Shown here piece after piece: positions 12,931 through 25,928 of a stretch of 64,000 nt of DNA. A program made the translations under genes and the position numbers. This stretch comes from Cardiocondyla obscurior (Eukaryota > Arthropoda > Insecta > Hymenoptera > Formicidae): positions 496,001 to 560,000 of the forward strand of contig NC_091891.1 of assembly GCF_019399895.1 (NCBI RefSeq), read 5' to 3'. Within the stretch, counting starts at the first letter, position 1. Each line of letters opens with the position of its first letter. Below the pieces are notes generated by a model, which saw only the letters and a list, made by a program, of their open reading frames with translations, was not told the origin of the DNA and did not search any database.

Positions 12931-15358
12931 ATGTGGAACGAAGATCTAAATACTATTGTGCTGCCTACATTGTCTACCATGATTTTCTTTGTATTTACAA
13001 TAAATTTCTTTCGGTACCTCATGGGTAATCCTCATATTCAAATTAGAGATGTTACAAAAGAACATAATTGGAAAACAATTAGTAAAACAACCAAGGTAAT
13101 TTTAAGACTTAATAGATTATTACTAATTTTTTTTTTTTCTTTTAGAAATATATTTACTATTTCTTATCATTTTCTTTTCAAATATATTCTTTTCTAATTT
13201 GTCATATACAGGCATATTACTGCAGTATTTGTGAAGCTTTACTATTAAATCTTGATTCTCTTTTCTGTGATTCGTGTGGCGTATGTGCGGACCAAGGTTG
13301 TGTAAAGCTCGCCGATAAACAGCTAAAATGCAAGACTATAACTCTACATAATGACCAACCAATGAAGCATCACTGGATTAAAGGTATATTACTAATCTGT
13401 AATTATAATATACATTATTATTATACACATTAATATACATTAATGTTATTTAAAAAACTGTATTTAAAGGTAATTTACCACTTGTTGCCATGTGTTACAT
13501 CTGTGAAGAAGAATGCGACGTTGAGCCTGGGCTTACAGATTGGTGGTGTTGTTGGTGTCAGAGATGTGTTCATAAAACATGTAAACCTTCTCTCTCTGAA
13601 GTAATAATTAACAATATTTCGCTTTTTTATATATTTTTTATAGTTTTTTTGCACAATTTTTCTTGTGCAATAGCATTTGGTTGTTTTACATAAAACTTTT
13701 CATTTTGTTTTTAAAAAAGTTGGTATATTAAGTTACGAGATACAATTAATTGTTTTCTTTTAGATATGTGATTTTGGAAGATTCAAATTAATGATTATTC
13801 CTCCGGGGAGCATAGAAATAATAAATCGACGTAGCACAATGAGGCGCAGATTACATCTCCGTTCTGTTACATCACCAAACTGGCCTAACTGGAATCCAAT
13901 CATTGTTGTAGGTGAGAAAATAAGAGAGCAATAAATATTTCTCAAAAATACATAAAAATTATAGTATTCGGACGGATATATTTGTTCACATGATTCTTGT
14001 TTTTGCGTAGGGAATAGAAAATCGGGGAACAATGACGGTGGACAAATTTTGTCTCTATTCAGAAGATTATTAAACCCCGCGCAAATAGTGGATTTAGCAG
14101 AACGTGATCCAGTCGCCGCTCTCGAATGGTGTCGTTTGTTAGAAAAGACCACATCTACCATACTCGTAGCTGGCGGTGATGGAACTGTCGCTTGGTTATT
14201 AAACACGATCAATAAACTTGAGTTGGAGGTAAATCTTTTTTGATTCATTTAAAATTTTCAAAAATACATAAATAAAATACTAACAAACATTTTTGTATGG
14301 CGCAGCCTGTTCCATCTGTAGCAATAATTCCTTTGGGAACAGGCAACGATTTGTCCCGAGTATTAGGATGGGGAAAGCAACATGACTCACAGTTGGATCC
14401 TATAGAACTGTTACGAAAAGTTCAGACAGCGGAGAAAGTAAAGCTTGATAGGTACATGATAGAAAAATTAATATACGGCATTGTTAAATTATCAATTAGA
14501 TTTGTATATTCAGTTTGTGAAATTTAGGTGGTCTGTGGCAATTAAGCCACACGGTGGATTAGGATTTAGAGGATCGCGTAATAATTTATTTATGTACAAT
14601 TATATAAGTGTAGGAGTGGACGCACAAGTGACTTTGAATTTTCATCGCACAAGAGAAAGTCGATTTTATCTGTTCAGTCACAGAATATTTAATAAGGTAC
14701 ATTTTTGACAAGTAAAAAAAAAAGGATAAACAAATTTGTAGAAGAAAAATACAATTTACGTATTCTGAATATATCTTTTAGCTACTGTACCTGTGCTTTG
14801 GCACGCAGCAAGTTGTGGAAAGAGAATGCAAAGATCTTGATAAAAACTTAGAAGTTTATTTAGACGACAAAAAAATAGAATTGCCTTCTATTGAGAGCGT
14901 TGTGATACTTAACATTCCATCCTGGGCTGCGGGTGTCGATCTGTGGAAAATGGGAATAGAAGGTAAATATTTCTAATAATCGATTTAAATTTAATAATAT
15001 TAATTATTCACGTTACTTGACAGATGATGAAAATTTGGAAGTGCAAAGTATTAACGATGGGAAATTGGAAGTAGTAGCGCTTTATTCTTCATTCCATATG
15101 GCTCAGCTTCAAGTAGGTCTCTCAAAACCACATCGAATTGGTCAGGCTAATACTGTGAAGGTATTTGTTTCAACGATTCTAAAGTTTTGTTTGCATCTGT
15201 AAGATTGTATGTACATACATAACGTCATTGTTATTTAGATAAAATTATCGCGCTCGTGCGCTATGCAAGTTGATGGCGAGCCTTGGTACCAACATCCATG
15301 CGAACTTAACATAAAATACTGCAATCAAGCTTCTATGTTGATGAGTACTGACTTTTAA
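12931..15358 (+). CDS. Dgkepsilon: Diacylglycerol kinase epsilon
   Basis: Phosphorylates diacylglycerol to phosphatidic acid at membranes; the epsilon type prefers arachidonoyl-DAG in the phosphatidylinositol cycle. Exons: 12931-13095, 13212-13383, 13470-13600, 13764-13911, 14011-14228, 14306-14451, 14528-14696, 14782-14962, 15024-15160, 15239-15358 (1587 nt, 528 aa, stop TAA). All introns are GT-AG and all phases agree. An N-terminal hydrophobic segment (about residues 11-31) is the membrane anchor typical of epsilon. Two Cys-rich C1 domains follow (about 45-97, with CSICEALL; about 108-150, with CYICEEEC and HKTC). The catalytic domain starts with NRKSGNNDGG (207-216), has the GGDGT ATP-binding motif (260-264) and IPLGTGNDLSR (286-296), followed by the accessory domain with FRGSRNN. 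There are no EF hands, ankyrin repeats or SAM domain, and the length is close to the usual size of this class. It is convergent with Nox5. Confidence 0.95.
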
Positions 15359-16161
15359 ATGTACAATATATTTATAGGCATTTGCACAAATGCATTTATT
15401 CACACGTTACTGCGTGAGTATTAGCAAATTTTTGCCAAATCTGTTGATAATATAGCACTTTGACGACAATTAAAATATCAGAGCGTATAAAATTTAAAGG
15501 AAAACTAAAGAAAACTCTAGTCAATATTATTTCATTCCTATCTCAAAACAGCCATGTTAAATCGTGTCGCTAGAGTAAATATATGTCAGGTTAATTGTTT
15601 ATTAATGCATTAATAACTAATTTCAGGTAATTTAGAAAATAATTTGTTTCAAATTTTAATCAAAATTGTGAATTTTACTTACACGATTTTAAATTAACAA
15701 AAAAGAATAATGTAATTGAAAAACTTTGATAAATTCTTGGCAATAATATAAGAAAAGAACAGAAAATTAATTTTACTAAATTATGACAAACTGTCAAGTA
15801 CATTTTTTCGTAATCTTGATGACAGTTTGGATTTTGCACGAAATGGCTAAAATGATGAAGGATTGAGACTTATTATAAATTAGAAAAAATTAAGTTAATG
15901 TGGTAAGAACAATTTTAATTGCATAAAATATATTTAATATTTATATTTGTAAAATAAAAACTAAATTTATTTGTAGTTACTTTTAATGTGCAGACATTGA
16001 AGAAAAAATAAAGATTTATTTAACATGAACTGAATATGGTAGCAGACAAAAATCAATTTGACAAACAAAATTGTATAAGAGAAGAAAACGTACGTACGTC
16101 TTTCTAGAACCACGGATCAATGAAGAAGAAAGATCGATATCGATTTGACAAAATCCTTTTG
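15359..16161. other. Dgk epsilon 3' flank
   Basis: AT-rich sequence after the stop codon without coding potential. It presumably holds the 3' UTR; the clearest AATAAA on the plus strand is near 16006 (gaaaaaataaagatt). Confidence 0.5.
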
Positions 16162-16667
16162 TTTATTGTTCGCTTACGCCCCCGATACTTATCATCTTTA
16201 ACTCTATACAATGAGATTGATGAGAAAAAGCGCATAAAATATATAGATTATACTTAACATTTGTATATGTATAATATGTATTATGATATAACATTAAAAA
16301 AATTATAAAACATTTGTATATACATTGTTAATGCATTTGTGGAAATGATACGTAAACGTGTGTATAATAAATCGTATATATAATAAATCGTGTATAATTT
16401 ATCGCGTATAATAATTTATTGTTCGCTTACGCCCCCGATACTTATCATCTTTAACTCTATACAATGAGATTGATGAGAAAAAGCGCATGAAATATATAGA
16501 TTATACTTAACATTTGTATATGTATAATATGTATTATGATATAACATTAAAAAAATTATAAAACATTTGTATATACATTGTTAATGCATTTGTGGAAATG
16601 ATACGTAAACGTGTGTATAATAAATCGTATATATAATAAATCGTGTATAATTTATCGCGTATAATAA
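16162..16667. repeat. 253-bp tandem duplication, two near-identical copies
   Basis: Copy 1 is 16162-16414 and copy 2 is 16415-16667; both start tttattgttcgcttacgccc and the period is 253. The only difference I found is cgcataaaat versus cgcatgaaat. Shorter internal repeats (taataaatcgtgtataattta type) occur at the right end of each unit and continue past copy 2. It lies between the convergent 3' ends of Dgk epsilon and Nox5, so it may be part of one or both 3' UTRs. Confidence 0.93.
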
Positions 16668-16719
16668 TTCGCGTATAATAAATCGTGTATAATTTACTAT
16701 GTTAATAGTATTGGAGATA

Positions 16720-16775
16720 TTATTAATTACTTTAATTAAGTAATTAAGTAATTAATTAATTAATTACTTAATTTG
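16720..16775. repeat. AT-only palindromic tract
   Basis: Repeated taatta/aagtaatt units that can fold back on themselves, about 20 bases beyond the Nox5 stop codon. TTTATT at 16780-16785 is an AATAAA on the minus strand, a possible Nox5 poly-A signal very close to the stop. Confidence 0.6.
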
Positions 16776-16795
16776 TATATTTTATTTTTAAAATA

Positions 16796-19700
16796 TTAAA
16801 ATGATTCTTTTCTAAAACAGAATCCAAATTGATCGCATTTGTATCGAAGAATCCTAGCGAGCTGTGGTGGTCCGCAATAGAAAACTGTAATTTTCCCCTT
16901 TTTTTTATCTTGAAGTTGCTTGAATACTTTGTCCCAATTAGGACGTCCTGCATTCGTTCTGGTTTTTAAACCTGTGATGAGATCTCGTTTCTCCTAATTA
17001 AGAAAAATACCAAATAAAATTAATATATTACCGTTTCAAACATATTTTTTAATCTTTCTGTCATAGACTTGAAAACTAATAATGTATAGATTATAAAAAA
17101 ATTTATGTAGTTCTATTTCTTACTTTTTCATGCAGAAGGTCCAACGCTAGTTGCAGTCCAACTGCTTTCATGTCATTCTTTTGCAATGCACTTGTGATGT
17201 ACATGTGCATCTCCAGAAAGCGTTCCATAGTAATACCTAATTCAGCCTGTTCTATTTCAAGTTGAGATAATAAGTTTACGAACCATTCGAATGAACGTTG
17301 GTCGCGGTTAATCCAAAAGAAATCCACCTATATACAATATTCTTCGTTAAATTAAAAAATTAAGTAACAATTTAGCTCTTTTTATTATTCAATTTGCTCT
17401 AATTTACCACTTTCAGATTTAGTACCAATAATTTATACATATAAATTAATTTACCTTTCGTAAATTCATTTTAGTAGGTGGAATTTCACTTGCCCAAGAA
17501 AACGAACATTTTGGACAAGTGTGTCTTGCTTCCCAATAACGATGCATGATCGATTGTAATATAGAAGCGAAAGGTGTAACTCCGATACCCGTGCCTATCA
17601 AAACGGCGTGCTGGGCTTGAAAAATGTGGCTTGATGGTGCTCCATAAGGACCGTCTAAAAAAATCTATAGTAACGACATGTTATTTACTACTTAGAAAGA
17701 ATTTAGTAACAGTTGAAAAAAATCTCATTAAATGATATCTAAGACTTGTAATAAAAGTTTTACCGTAGAAGATTTACCGTACCTCCAATGGTTTTCCAAC
17801 GGGATAATTTATAGTTGGTTGAGAAGCATTATCGAGTTTCAAATCTAGACTATCTGAACTATTACCAGCTTCGTTAAATCCTTGTCTCGATCTTCCTTCC
17901 TCTGCCGCTATTTGCACCGTTATCGACGACATTATTTCACTTCCCTCAGCATTTGTATTCGATACTGCAAACATGTACGTAAGTACAAGGCAATTAAAAA
18001 TGCAAGATTTGTAAAATATTATATCGATTTTTTCTTTCCCCCGTATAAAATATTTTGAAATAAATGTAAATTTTTACTTGGTAACTTACCAACGTTGAAC
18101 GACGTGCCGATCTCGTAATCGTCTGTTTCGAAATTGGGCGTCTTAAAAGCGATGATAGTCGGTTTCGTCCTCATGTATCGGAAACTTTGAGCTAAGGATT
18201 TATTCTGCGGACTCAAATATGCTAAACCCAATGATTTAAATCGTGCACATCTCATCTGACACTCGTCAAAAGTCCTTTCCGATTCAGATCTCATGTAATC
18301 TCGAAGGCTGCGAAATGATGTTATTATGCATTGTATATTTATACATTAAATTATTAATAAAATGTTAATTATAATATGAAATATAAAGAAAAAGATTTAT
18401 TTTTTAAAAACAAATGTTATTATGTTATTAATGTATTAATTTTCTCACGCTCTGAGTTGTTCTTTCTTCTTGCTCTTGATATGCATATCAGGCATCGAGT
18501 ATGATTTTTCAAGAGGCATTTTACTATCAACGAATAACTGATTTATTCTCCTATCTCTTCTCGTAGGCGTATCTAACCATTCTTTATTTAATTCTGATGT
18601 ACCTGTGAAATAAATTTGTGTATAATGTTGCAAACAGTGTTAACTGTGATTACTGTGTATTATTCTTTCTCCTACATATCTAACAATTAGTCAAAATATT
18701 GTTACTTTAAATAATTATTAAATCAAATTACGATCTGTAGGTTTCAAATACGCAGACGGATTATTAATAGATGCATGCAAAGGTGGCACGGTATTCGATA
18801 AATCAGCTACGAACGAAGGGTTGTCCAGGCTATGAGTATGAGGTTCGGCTTCGACTGAAGTTTTTTGTGTCATCGATGATGCTTTTTTACGGAAACTACA
18901 GAAAGAAGAAGATAAATATATTAACATATTTGCACTTGTTAAGAGTGACACACAGTTTAATAAGAAATTATTTATAAGCATTAAAGAAATTAGTTCTTGC
19001 ATGAATTTTTGCATAATGTTTGACTGAATCATAATTAATAAACTTACGATAGCTTTCGAACGGCATCAGAGTTTTCACCAGGTATAATATCGGCGCAATG
19101 AAGTTTTATTTGTTCCTTCTCAAAGTATGAGTACAAGCTGTTGGTCCATTCACCAACCGCGCGAATGTGCAGCCACATATAGTCTGTACAAAAATAATTA
19201 AATTTTTACGAAACAGAACAATATTCAAATTAATAGATTATTTTCTAGACTTGCTCAAACAGGAGTTTTATAACAACGACGATTTGAAAGCTCGAGCTCT
19301 GTACCTTTTTGCTCGGGAGCGCTGCTAATGGTGAAAGGATGCCATTCATATTTCGCTATTACTGGGATTTTAACGAATACATAATCACCAGGATGAAAGT
19401 GAAAATGAGATGGCCGCTTGATGACCAGGTGAGTCACCTTCGAAGGTAAAAGAAGACCGGAACTTATATATGTCTTTCCTCTTTGAGAACGTAACGACAT
19501 CAATCGACGGATCTTTTCTATCAAATATATGACACCTGGGATGACAAACCACTTCCAAAAATTAGGGCTATGGAAGATCATCAGAATCCAAAATGGTATA
19601 TACAGTAGATGGGACCAATAAAATATCTAGCAAATTATAAAGATTATAATAAGATTCTGAAAAAAATTAATAGAGGTAATAACGATCAAAGATATTTATA

Positions 19701-19985
19701 CCTCAAAACACCCTCCACGTCGTACAAACGGCAAAGAACAAACGATCATAATGGCAAGAATAATAATCAAAATTAAACCAGTCGGAAATGCAATGCCTGC
19801 CACCAGACCAAAATATCTAGGTCGACTTGTTAACAACCATTCGGACATGGTGTAATTTCCACTGTTCATTACCTCGTCTTTTATTATTACCGTCCCTAAA
19901 AATATGATCAAATCTTGTTAATTACAGTTATAAGTAAGTTAATTTAACTCCTTATCTTGTGCGCTCGAGTTAATTCAAGCGGCGT

Positions 19986-20028
<43 letters not shown>

Positions 20029-23000
20029 TGCGTTAAAGGGTTAATTAAAAATAGAAATATTTCACTAAAATACTAAAGATCGTTTAACGTAGCTTTTATT
20101 AGAATTTCAGCAAAAGATTTCCAATACTTAAAATTATTATATTTATATTGAATATATTTATTTACCGCAATTAATAAGATGCATCAAAGTATGTATAATG
20201 CTGAAAACTCCGATCAATATTCCCGTAATTTTATGAAGATACATGTGATGATCTAGAGGGAGTATGGAATTAAAGCGATGGTTTCGCAAAAATGTAAGGC
20301 ATTGACGCAGCATCAAGATCAAAATAAATGTGCAGTCGAAGTTCAAACATTGTCCTAAAATATATTAATTTAATCTGAGACTTTCAATAATCAACATCTA
20401 TTGGAAGTTTTAAATTTCTAAAAGAGTTTTAAACTAGAATACAATTATTACGTTTAGGTAATAAATTTAAATATTAATTTTAAATAAATTAATAATGATA
20501 AAATATCGCATTATTAAATACAATATATACTTTTCTTACCGGATGCCCGGGCAATCATTATATAACCATTGGAATGCCGATACTCGTAGAGACGAGTTGC
20601 AAAAAGAGCGACGTGAATAAGTACAAACATTGACATAAAAGTAATAAAGACAAAATTATTTTTTATATATGGCTTGGTCAGTTGATACGGAAGAAGAGAA
20701 GATAATGTCCCCAAAACAGATTTTGGCTTTGGTTTCGGTTGCGGTGGCACCAACCATCGATCTATGCTGTAATTTTATATTTTTAATTCTTACGTTTAAT
20801 ATTGTTTTTAAAAAATAATTTTAAATTTAATAACTTGTAATATAATCTGACAATTAAAGGGATCAAATATTTTATTATTAATATTAAATGGCGATTAAAA
20901 AAAAACTTTATTATTTTAATTCTTGGAATTTTGCAACAATTAAGTTTTTTGTAAATTTTATATTATATATGTTTGTACATCTTACATAGCTATTTATCTA
21001 ACCTGATTGAAAGATTCTCCAACAAACCCTCGTGTTTCTCTAATTGGTTTTTCAGAGCCTCAAAAGTGATTGCTCCTCTATTGCCTTGATCGGCGTCTTC
21101 AAAAAGTGCAATTGTTAGATCTTCGATTTGTTCATCGCTGAACTTCATTTCATTTTCTTCCATACAAGCTCTCATAACATGTTCTAGCTCGCAGAGTTGA
21201 ATTAATCCATCACCTTTCATCATTTTGAAAAATTAATGTAAAGTAATGAAGATGACATTTTGACAAAAATATCGAATTATTTAATCAATTTTATTACATA
21301 TATAAATGTGACTATTAAAAATCTTCTAAATGTATGTATGTATGTATGTATGTATGTATATATGTATAACGTTCGTATTAAATCCAAGAGCAAATGTGTG
21401 TTCTGTAAAATAATTTTTTTAATAAACAATTAGAGACATTACCATCGATATCATAAACTTTGAAGAGAAATTTAATTTTATCATTCGTTGACTTTCCAGC
21501 GAATTGATGCATAGCGTCTAGAAATTCTGGAAGCGATATTGTCCCAGAGTTATCTTTATCAAATATTTGAAACACTCTCTCGGTAAAAAATGGCTACAAA
21601 AAAATGTAATATTAAAAATGTTAACGATGTAAAAATATTGCATTTGAAAGAACAAAGATACTTGTAATTTCTGCGTACATTTTTCGAAGTAACAATAGTT
21701 TTAAATTCCTCACGACGTATTTCTCCTTCATTTCCAACAGTTTGTTTAAATATTTTTTCCAGCCATTCAAGATTTCTTTTGTTAAAGCCAGCCCTTGGTC
21801 TAATTGTAAGACAAGATTTAGGTAAAATAATGCATAAAAGAACATTTAAGAAATGTAATAGAAATTAAAGTAACGATAAAAAAAATTTCTAGTTTTTTAA
21901 TAACAAGAATATTAGGTACCTGTTATTCGTTATTGTAGATAGCATATTCATAATTTGAGTCGACGTAACATATCCCGAGTTCTCTTGATCGATTAATCGG
22001 AATAATTTTTCAACAATCTGCGACATGCAATATACGTAATTTTTTATGTACCGCATAATAAAGATTTTTCAATATTATTTTTTACCTCGTTACTCAATTG
22101 TACCTTATTTCACACGTATTATATTTGTTATTATTAATATTAATTTTTTTTTTTTTTTTTCTCTTACTTATTCTTAATACGTAAAGATAAAGCCAACTCA
22201 CCCCTTTGGCATTAAAAATTTGTTGAAAATTGGACAGATTTATTGGATTTTCTTCACATAATACGTACGCAACGCTTTCAATCTGATCGACAAAGTCATT
22301 ATGCTTTTCATTTCTAACAAAGAATCGAGAGCATTCAATAGAGCGAACATAAAAATATTTAATGTACCATAGAGAATTGAGACGAATGAATACATTTATA
22401 CAATATAATGGAAAGTTATTCTTACGTTAGTCTTCCCTTCATGAATTCGAGCCATTCATTCTGTTTCAGCAACCCATCGCAATCTTGATCGAATAATGTA
22501 AATAATTTCCCAAGAAGTATCTGTGAAATCGATAAATCAATTTTATCAAGTCGATTTCGTTTAAGAAGCGTTAACAGAATATTACTTGTTTTAATATAAT
22601 TAAGAACATTGATATTTAAAAAAATGATGACAAGAGATAACCGTTCAATATGCAAATCGTCTAAAATGTATTTCTTATTACACGCACGCGTAATCTGGGC
22701 CAAAGTTAATATGTGATAATGGAAGTGCGTTTATTAAAATTCTAGCCTCAGGTGTATATGACGACGGCAACATTAACATCAATATGACACGTATCGATCA
22801 CCATCGGCGTGGATCTCGACGACCGGTGCACGTACGTATACTATATGTATATTTTACTCTCGATCGTTAAGAAATGGGTCAATGTCGTGAAAGATCATAC
22901 TCCCTCGTCACATGCGAGATCCAGAAACGTGTCCCAATACTGTGGGATATTAGCGAATATAATACATATATATATATATATATAATAGTGGCTCACGAAA

Positions 23001-23965
23001 GTCTACATACACACCATTAGAATCCATATAATGTTATTTAAGTCTTTTGTTCATACATATATTTTTTTTTTTTTTTTTATTAAAATGTTTTATATGCTTA
23101 CAATATTAGTTTTTATTATAAGGAGTACGACTACCCGTCAGTTACAACGTTTCACGGTGTACGAATCACTCGATCGGACGGCGGCTAGCATGCGTGTAGC
23201 TTAGCGCGGTGTGCGTCACGTTTCACACAACGAAGCGTATACGTGTGCCACGAAGTGCCGAGGAGATCGAGAGGATGGTGGAGGGGTGCGATGTTTTAAC
23301 TCCATCTTTCTTGCAAAACATGCGATGGAGAGAGAACGCATGCTAGCCACTTGCGCCGCTGATCGTACACTGTGAAACGGATCAACTGACGGACAGTTGT
23401 TTCAAAACATTGCTTTAACATTGCTTTTGCAGCTTAGAGATATTACACTCTTTTCGTTACTTAGCTTACATTTAGTTAAACTAATTTAATATGATTTTTT
23501 TCAAATCTAAATTTATAATTGTTACTTTGTGCTTAATTAAATTTTAATGAAAGTCTTAACGTTTGAATAATGTAAATTCGTATTTAATAATAATTGCTGA
23601 CAGGGATTAAAGGGTTAATGGAATAGTTGATAAACGACTCTATGGGATTGGTCTTTGCGATCGATCGATCGGTCCCAAGTGACCGAGAGACGCTTGGGGC
23701 ATCAAGGCCTCTCGCCTGAGGCAATTAACCACCTTGATCGAAAACCAGAGATCCTCAATAGAGTCTCTCGGTTCTCCTTATCCTATTCAAATTCTCAAGA
23801 GAGAGAGAGAGAGACTCATTGCCCAGCGATTGCGATCTTCTACAGAGCTCCCGATAAACAGGTACATGGATTCACGATCGTTAATTTCAGTCAAAAACAT
23901 TTTAGTTCCGATAAGGATATCTCACCGTAGTTCTCCTTATTCAGTAAAGTATCTTATAATTGAAA

Positions 23966-24009
<44 letters not shown>

Positions 24010-25928
24010 CATCAATGTGCTCTAAGCTGTGTTTAATTTACGTTTTGTCTTTTTCTAATCCTTAATACTACAAAAGATAAAAAGATAAAAATTAAATTAG
24101 AATCAAAGTTAATCTGCATTGACGAAAATGACTGTTAATCTTCTTATTCTAGTGCACAATGCTTAGTTTTCATGTAAAAAGATTAATTTTTAATTTAAAT
24201 AAAAGATACAATATGTCTCATTATTTATACTCTTGTGACAAATAAATCTCTTTAGATCATGGTAAACTCGAATAAATTTTGATTGCCAATCTCAAAGAAA
24301 ATTGAAACTTTACATCTTGGCGTAGATAGTATGTATCAAACTTGTTAAAAAGATGTTGTGTAATTTTAAACGGTATAACGATAACGTTTTCTGTCGGAGG
24401 GTGAAATGATTAACAAGGCAACCGATTGTGATTTTTTAATGCCGATATGTGTTTCGCTTTACTTTTCTTTTCATTTGCATTGTGAGCGACAGTTTATAAA
24501 GAGAATTTAAGAGTTTAACATATGTATAAACGTAAAAGCTACTTCTTTATGTCACGATAAGGTTTTCCTGATATTACAAGAAGAAAAACATTACGCAAAC
24601 AATCCAAGAGAATTGCATCTATTTGATTATACATATTAAAAACAAAAAACATATTAAAATACGTAATTATAATAAATCTTTATTAGATTAGAATTTAATC
24701 TATTTGTAAAAATTATATTGTTTATAGAAATTTTGTTTAAATTATGTTTTATGATTATTTGTTTCAAATATTATTTTAGTACTTAAATACAAATAAATTG
24801 TAGTAAAGGGGACAATTTAAATAATCTGTAAATGCTTTTTAAAAGAATCATAATTGCTCGACAAGCCAATATACCCATGATGTAACGTCGACGTTACATG
24901 TTTAGTACCGCACGAACCTTCTTTTTCTTCACGAAAGAAAGTGAGGCAGCAAGCCAATAATTACAATAATTGCAATTCTTCATGGCCGCTTTAAGAAAGT
25001 ACCGGATTAAGATCACGAGGATATTCTATCCTCTCGTTATAAATTTGTGTTAATTTAAAGTCAATAGATTAGAAAATTTTTAACGCTCCATATCATTTAG
25101 CAACTCGCAATTACGATCCACATTTGTGATATATTTTATTTAAAGAAAAAAGAAACTAAAGTCTTTTAATTAATTTACATTATGTAGATTTGTTTTAAGC
25201 TTCCACGGAAAATAATACGCGGAAAAGAAAAGTATTCCATTACATATAAAAGAATTAAATTGCTAAATCTCATATTTTTATGTATGGAATTTTTAAAAAT
25301 AATTTTTGCATTTAATAATGATTTTTCATACGATACAACATTTTTTATCGAGTTTCCAGATTTCTTTACAAAAAATTATGTTTCACTTTATGTAAAATGC
25401 ATATCGTGTTGTTACGAAATCCTTTAAAAAATTGTCGTAAAATTAATCTGCGTCGTAAAACTCAGAATATACTTTTCCATATTTCATAAATAAAAAAGTG
25501 ACGATCTTTATTTTATTTCTTAGTCGTCAATTTATGCAACACTTGTGTATATATTTGCACCATCTATATAATATTTCTTCGGCATAACCGCAAAATTAAA
25601 AAAGATATCAAGTATTAATTTTTTTCTTTTAATGTTAAAATATTTATTATCTAATGTTTATGGAAAAGTTTATTGATTAAGATTTAGAGAAAAGCATCAT
25701 AACTCAACCAAATCGTTATTTTATTATAAAATTAGTAAATTTATTAAATTTAATCTAGTACTTATTGCAATTGTGTAATACCTGATCGTGAAAAAGTCTC
25801 TTAAAGGCTTCTTTGCTGTAGCGCTCTGATCTTTCTTCTTGCACTATTTCCTTACATTCTTTCAACAAGATTGTCCTCTTCTTCTCGATTAGACATTCCT
25901 TCTCCATGCCGACAGTACTTTCTTCCAT
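16796..25928 (-). CDS. Nox5: EF-hand NADPH oxidase, Nox5 type
   Basis: Calcium-activated transmembrane oxidase passing electrons from NADPH through FAD and two haems to oxygen. Exons in transcript order: 25928-25782, 22520-22426, 22313-22202, 22017-21920, 21799-21679, 21593-21443, 21213-21003, 20766-20540, 20354-20166, 19895-19702, 19626-19305, 19183-19048, 18895-18732, 18602-18449, 18307-18090, 17964-17783, 17664-17455, 17327-17124, 16993-16796 (3333 nt, 1110 aa). EF-hand loops start at about residues 60 (DQDCDG), 128 (DQENSG), 203 (DKDNSG) and 239 (DIDGDG), with a weaker one near 281. Six-helix haem core: His 428, 442, 521 and 534 fit the haem ligands. FAD motif HPFT at 611-614; NADPH motifs LDGPYG (910-915), GTGIGVTPF (931-939) and FYCGPP near the C terminus. 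An insert of roughly 200 residues separates the FAD and NADPH motifs. Start chosen at the first ATG of the exon, 23 bases after a possible UTR acceptor. Confidence 0.95.
19991..20024. repeat. Poly-A tract of about 34 bases in a Nox5 intron
   Basis: Long homopolymer between exons at 20166 and 19895, preceded by ordinary intron sequence. No target-site duplication was recognised, so I do not call it a retroposon tail. Confidence 0.85.
21331..21366. repeat. TATG tetranucleotide microsatellite
   Basis: Repeated tgta/tatg units in the Nox5 intron between the exons ending at 21443 and beginning at 21213. Confidence 0.85.
23126..23398. mobile_element. MITE family A, copy 1 (diverged)
   Basis: The ends are inverted repeats: CCGTCAGTT, four bases, CGTTTCACGGTGTACGA at the left, and the reverse complement of nearly the same string at the right. 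Inside, GACGGCGGCTAGC and a GC-rich core align with the copies at 30898 and 41448. It carries no ORF related to a transposase. GC and CpG content is much higher than in the surrounding intron. The outer boundary is uncertain by several bases and no clear target duplication remains. Confidence 0.75.
23968..24005. repeat. GA dinucleotide microsatellite
   Basis: Perfect GA repeat in the Nox5 intron; it generates artefactual Arg-Glu ORFs. Confidence 0.9.

Larger units (their letters stand above)
22521..25781 (-). other. Large first coding intron of Nox5
   Basis: This 3.3-kb intron separates the first coding exon (49 codons) from the first EF-hand exon. It contains a MITE (23126-23398), a T run near 23063-23078, GA microsatellites (about 23800-23814 and 23968-24005) and otherwise AT-rich sequence. 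An exon-like minus-strand block at about 22636-22701 follows an AG but cannot be joined in phase and was left out. Confidence 0.75.

Noticed and set aside
16162..16667. Tandem 253-bp units as an LTR pair or satellite array
   Set aside because: Only two abutting copies without an internal region or retroelement motifs; a simple tandem duplication explains them.
20990..21223. ATG at 21223 as an internal start of a short EF-hand protein
   Set aside because: The acceptor at 21214-21215 joins in phase to the preceding exon and completes a canonical EF-hand loop, so the ATG is intronic.
22636..22701. Possible extra Nox5 exon encoding ITRACNKKYILDDLHIE
   Set aside because: It follows a minus-strand AG but has no phase-compatible donor; the exon at 25928-25782 joins the first EF-hand exon directly in phase 0.
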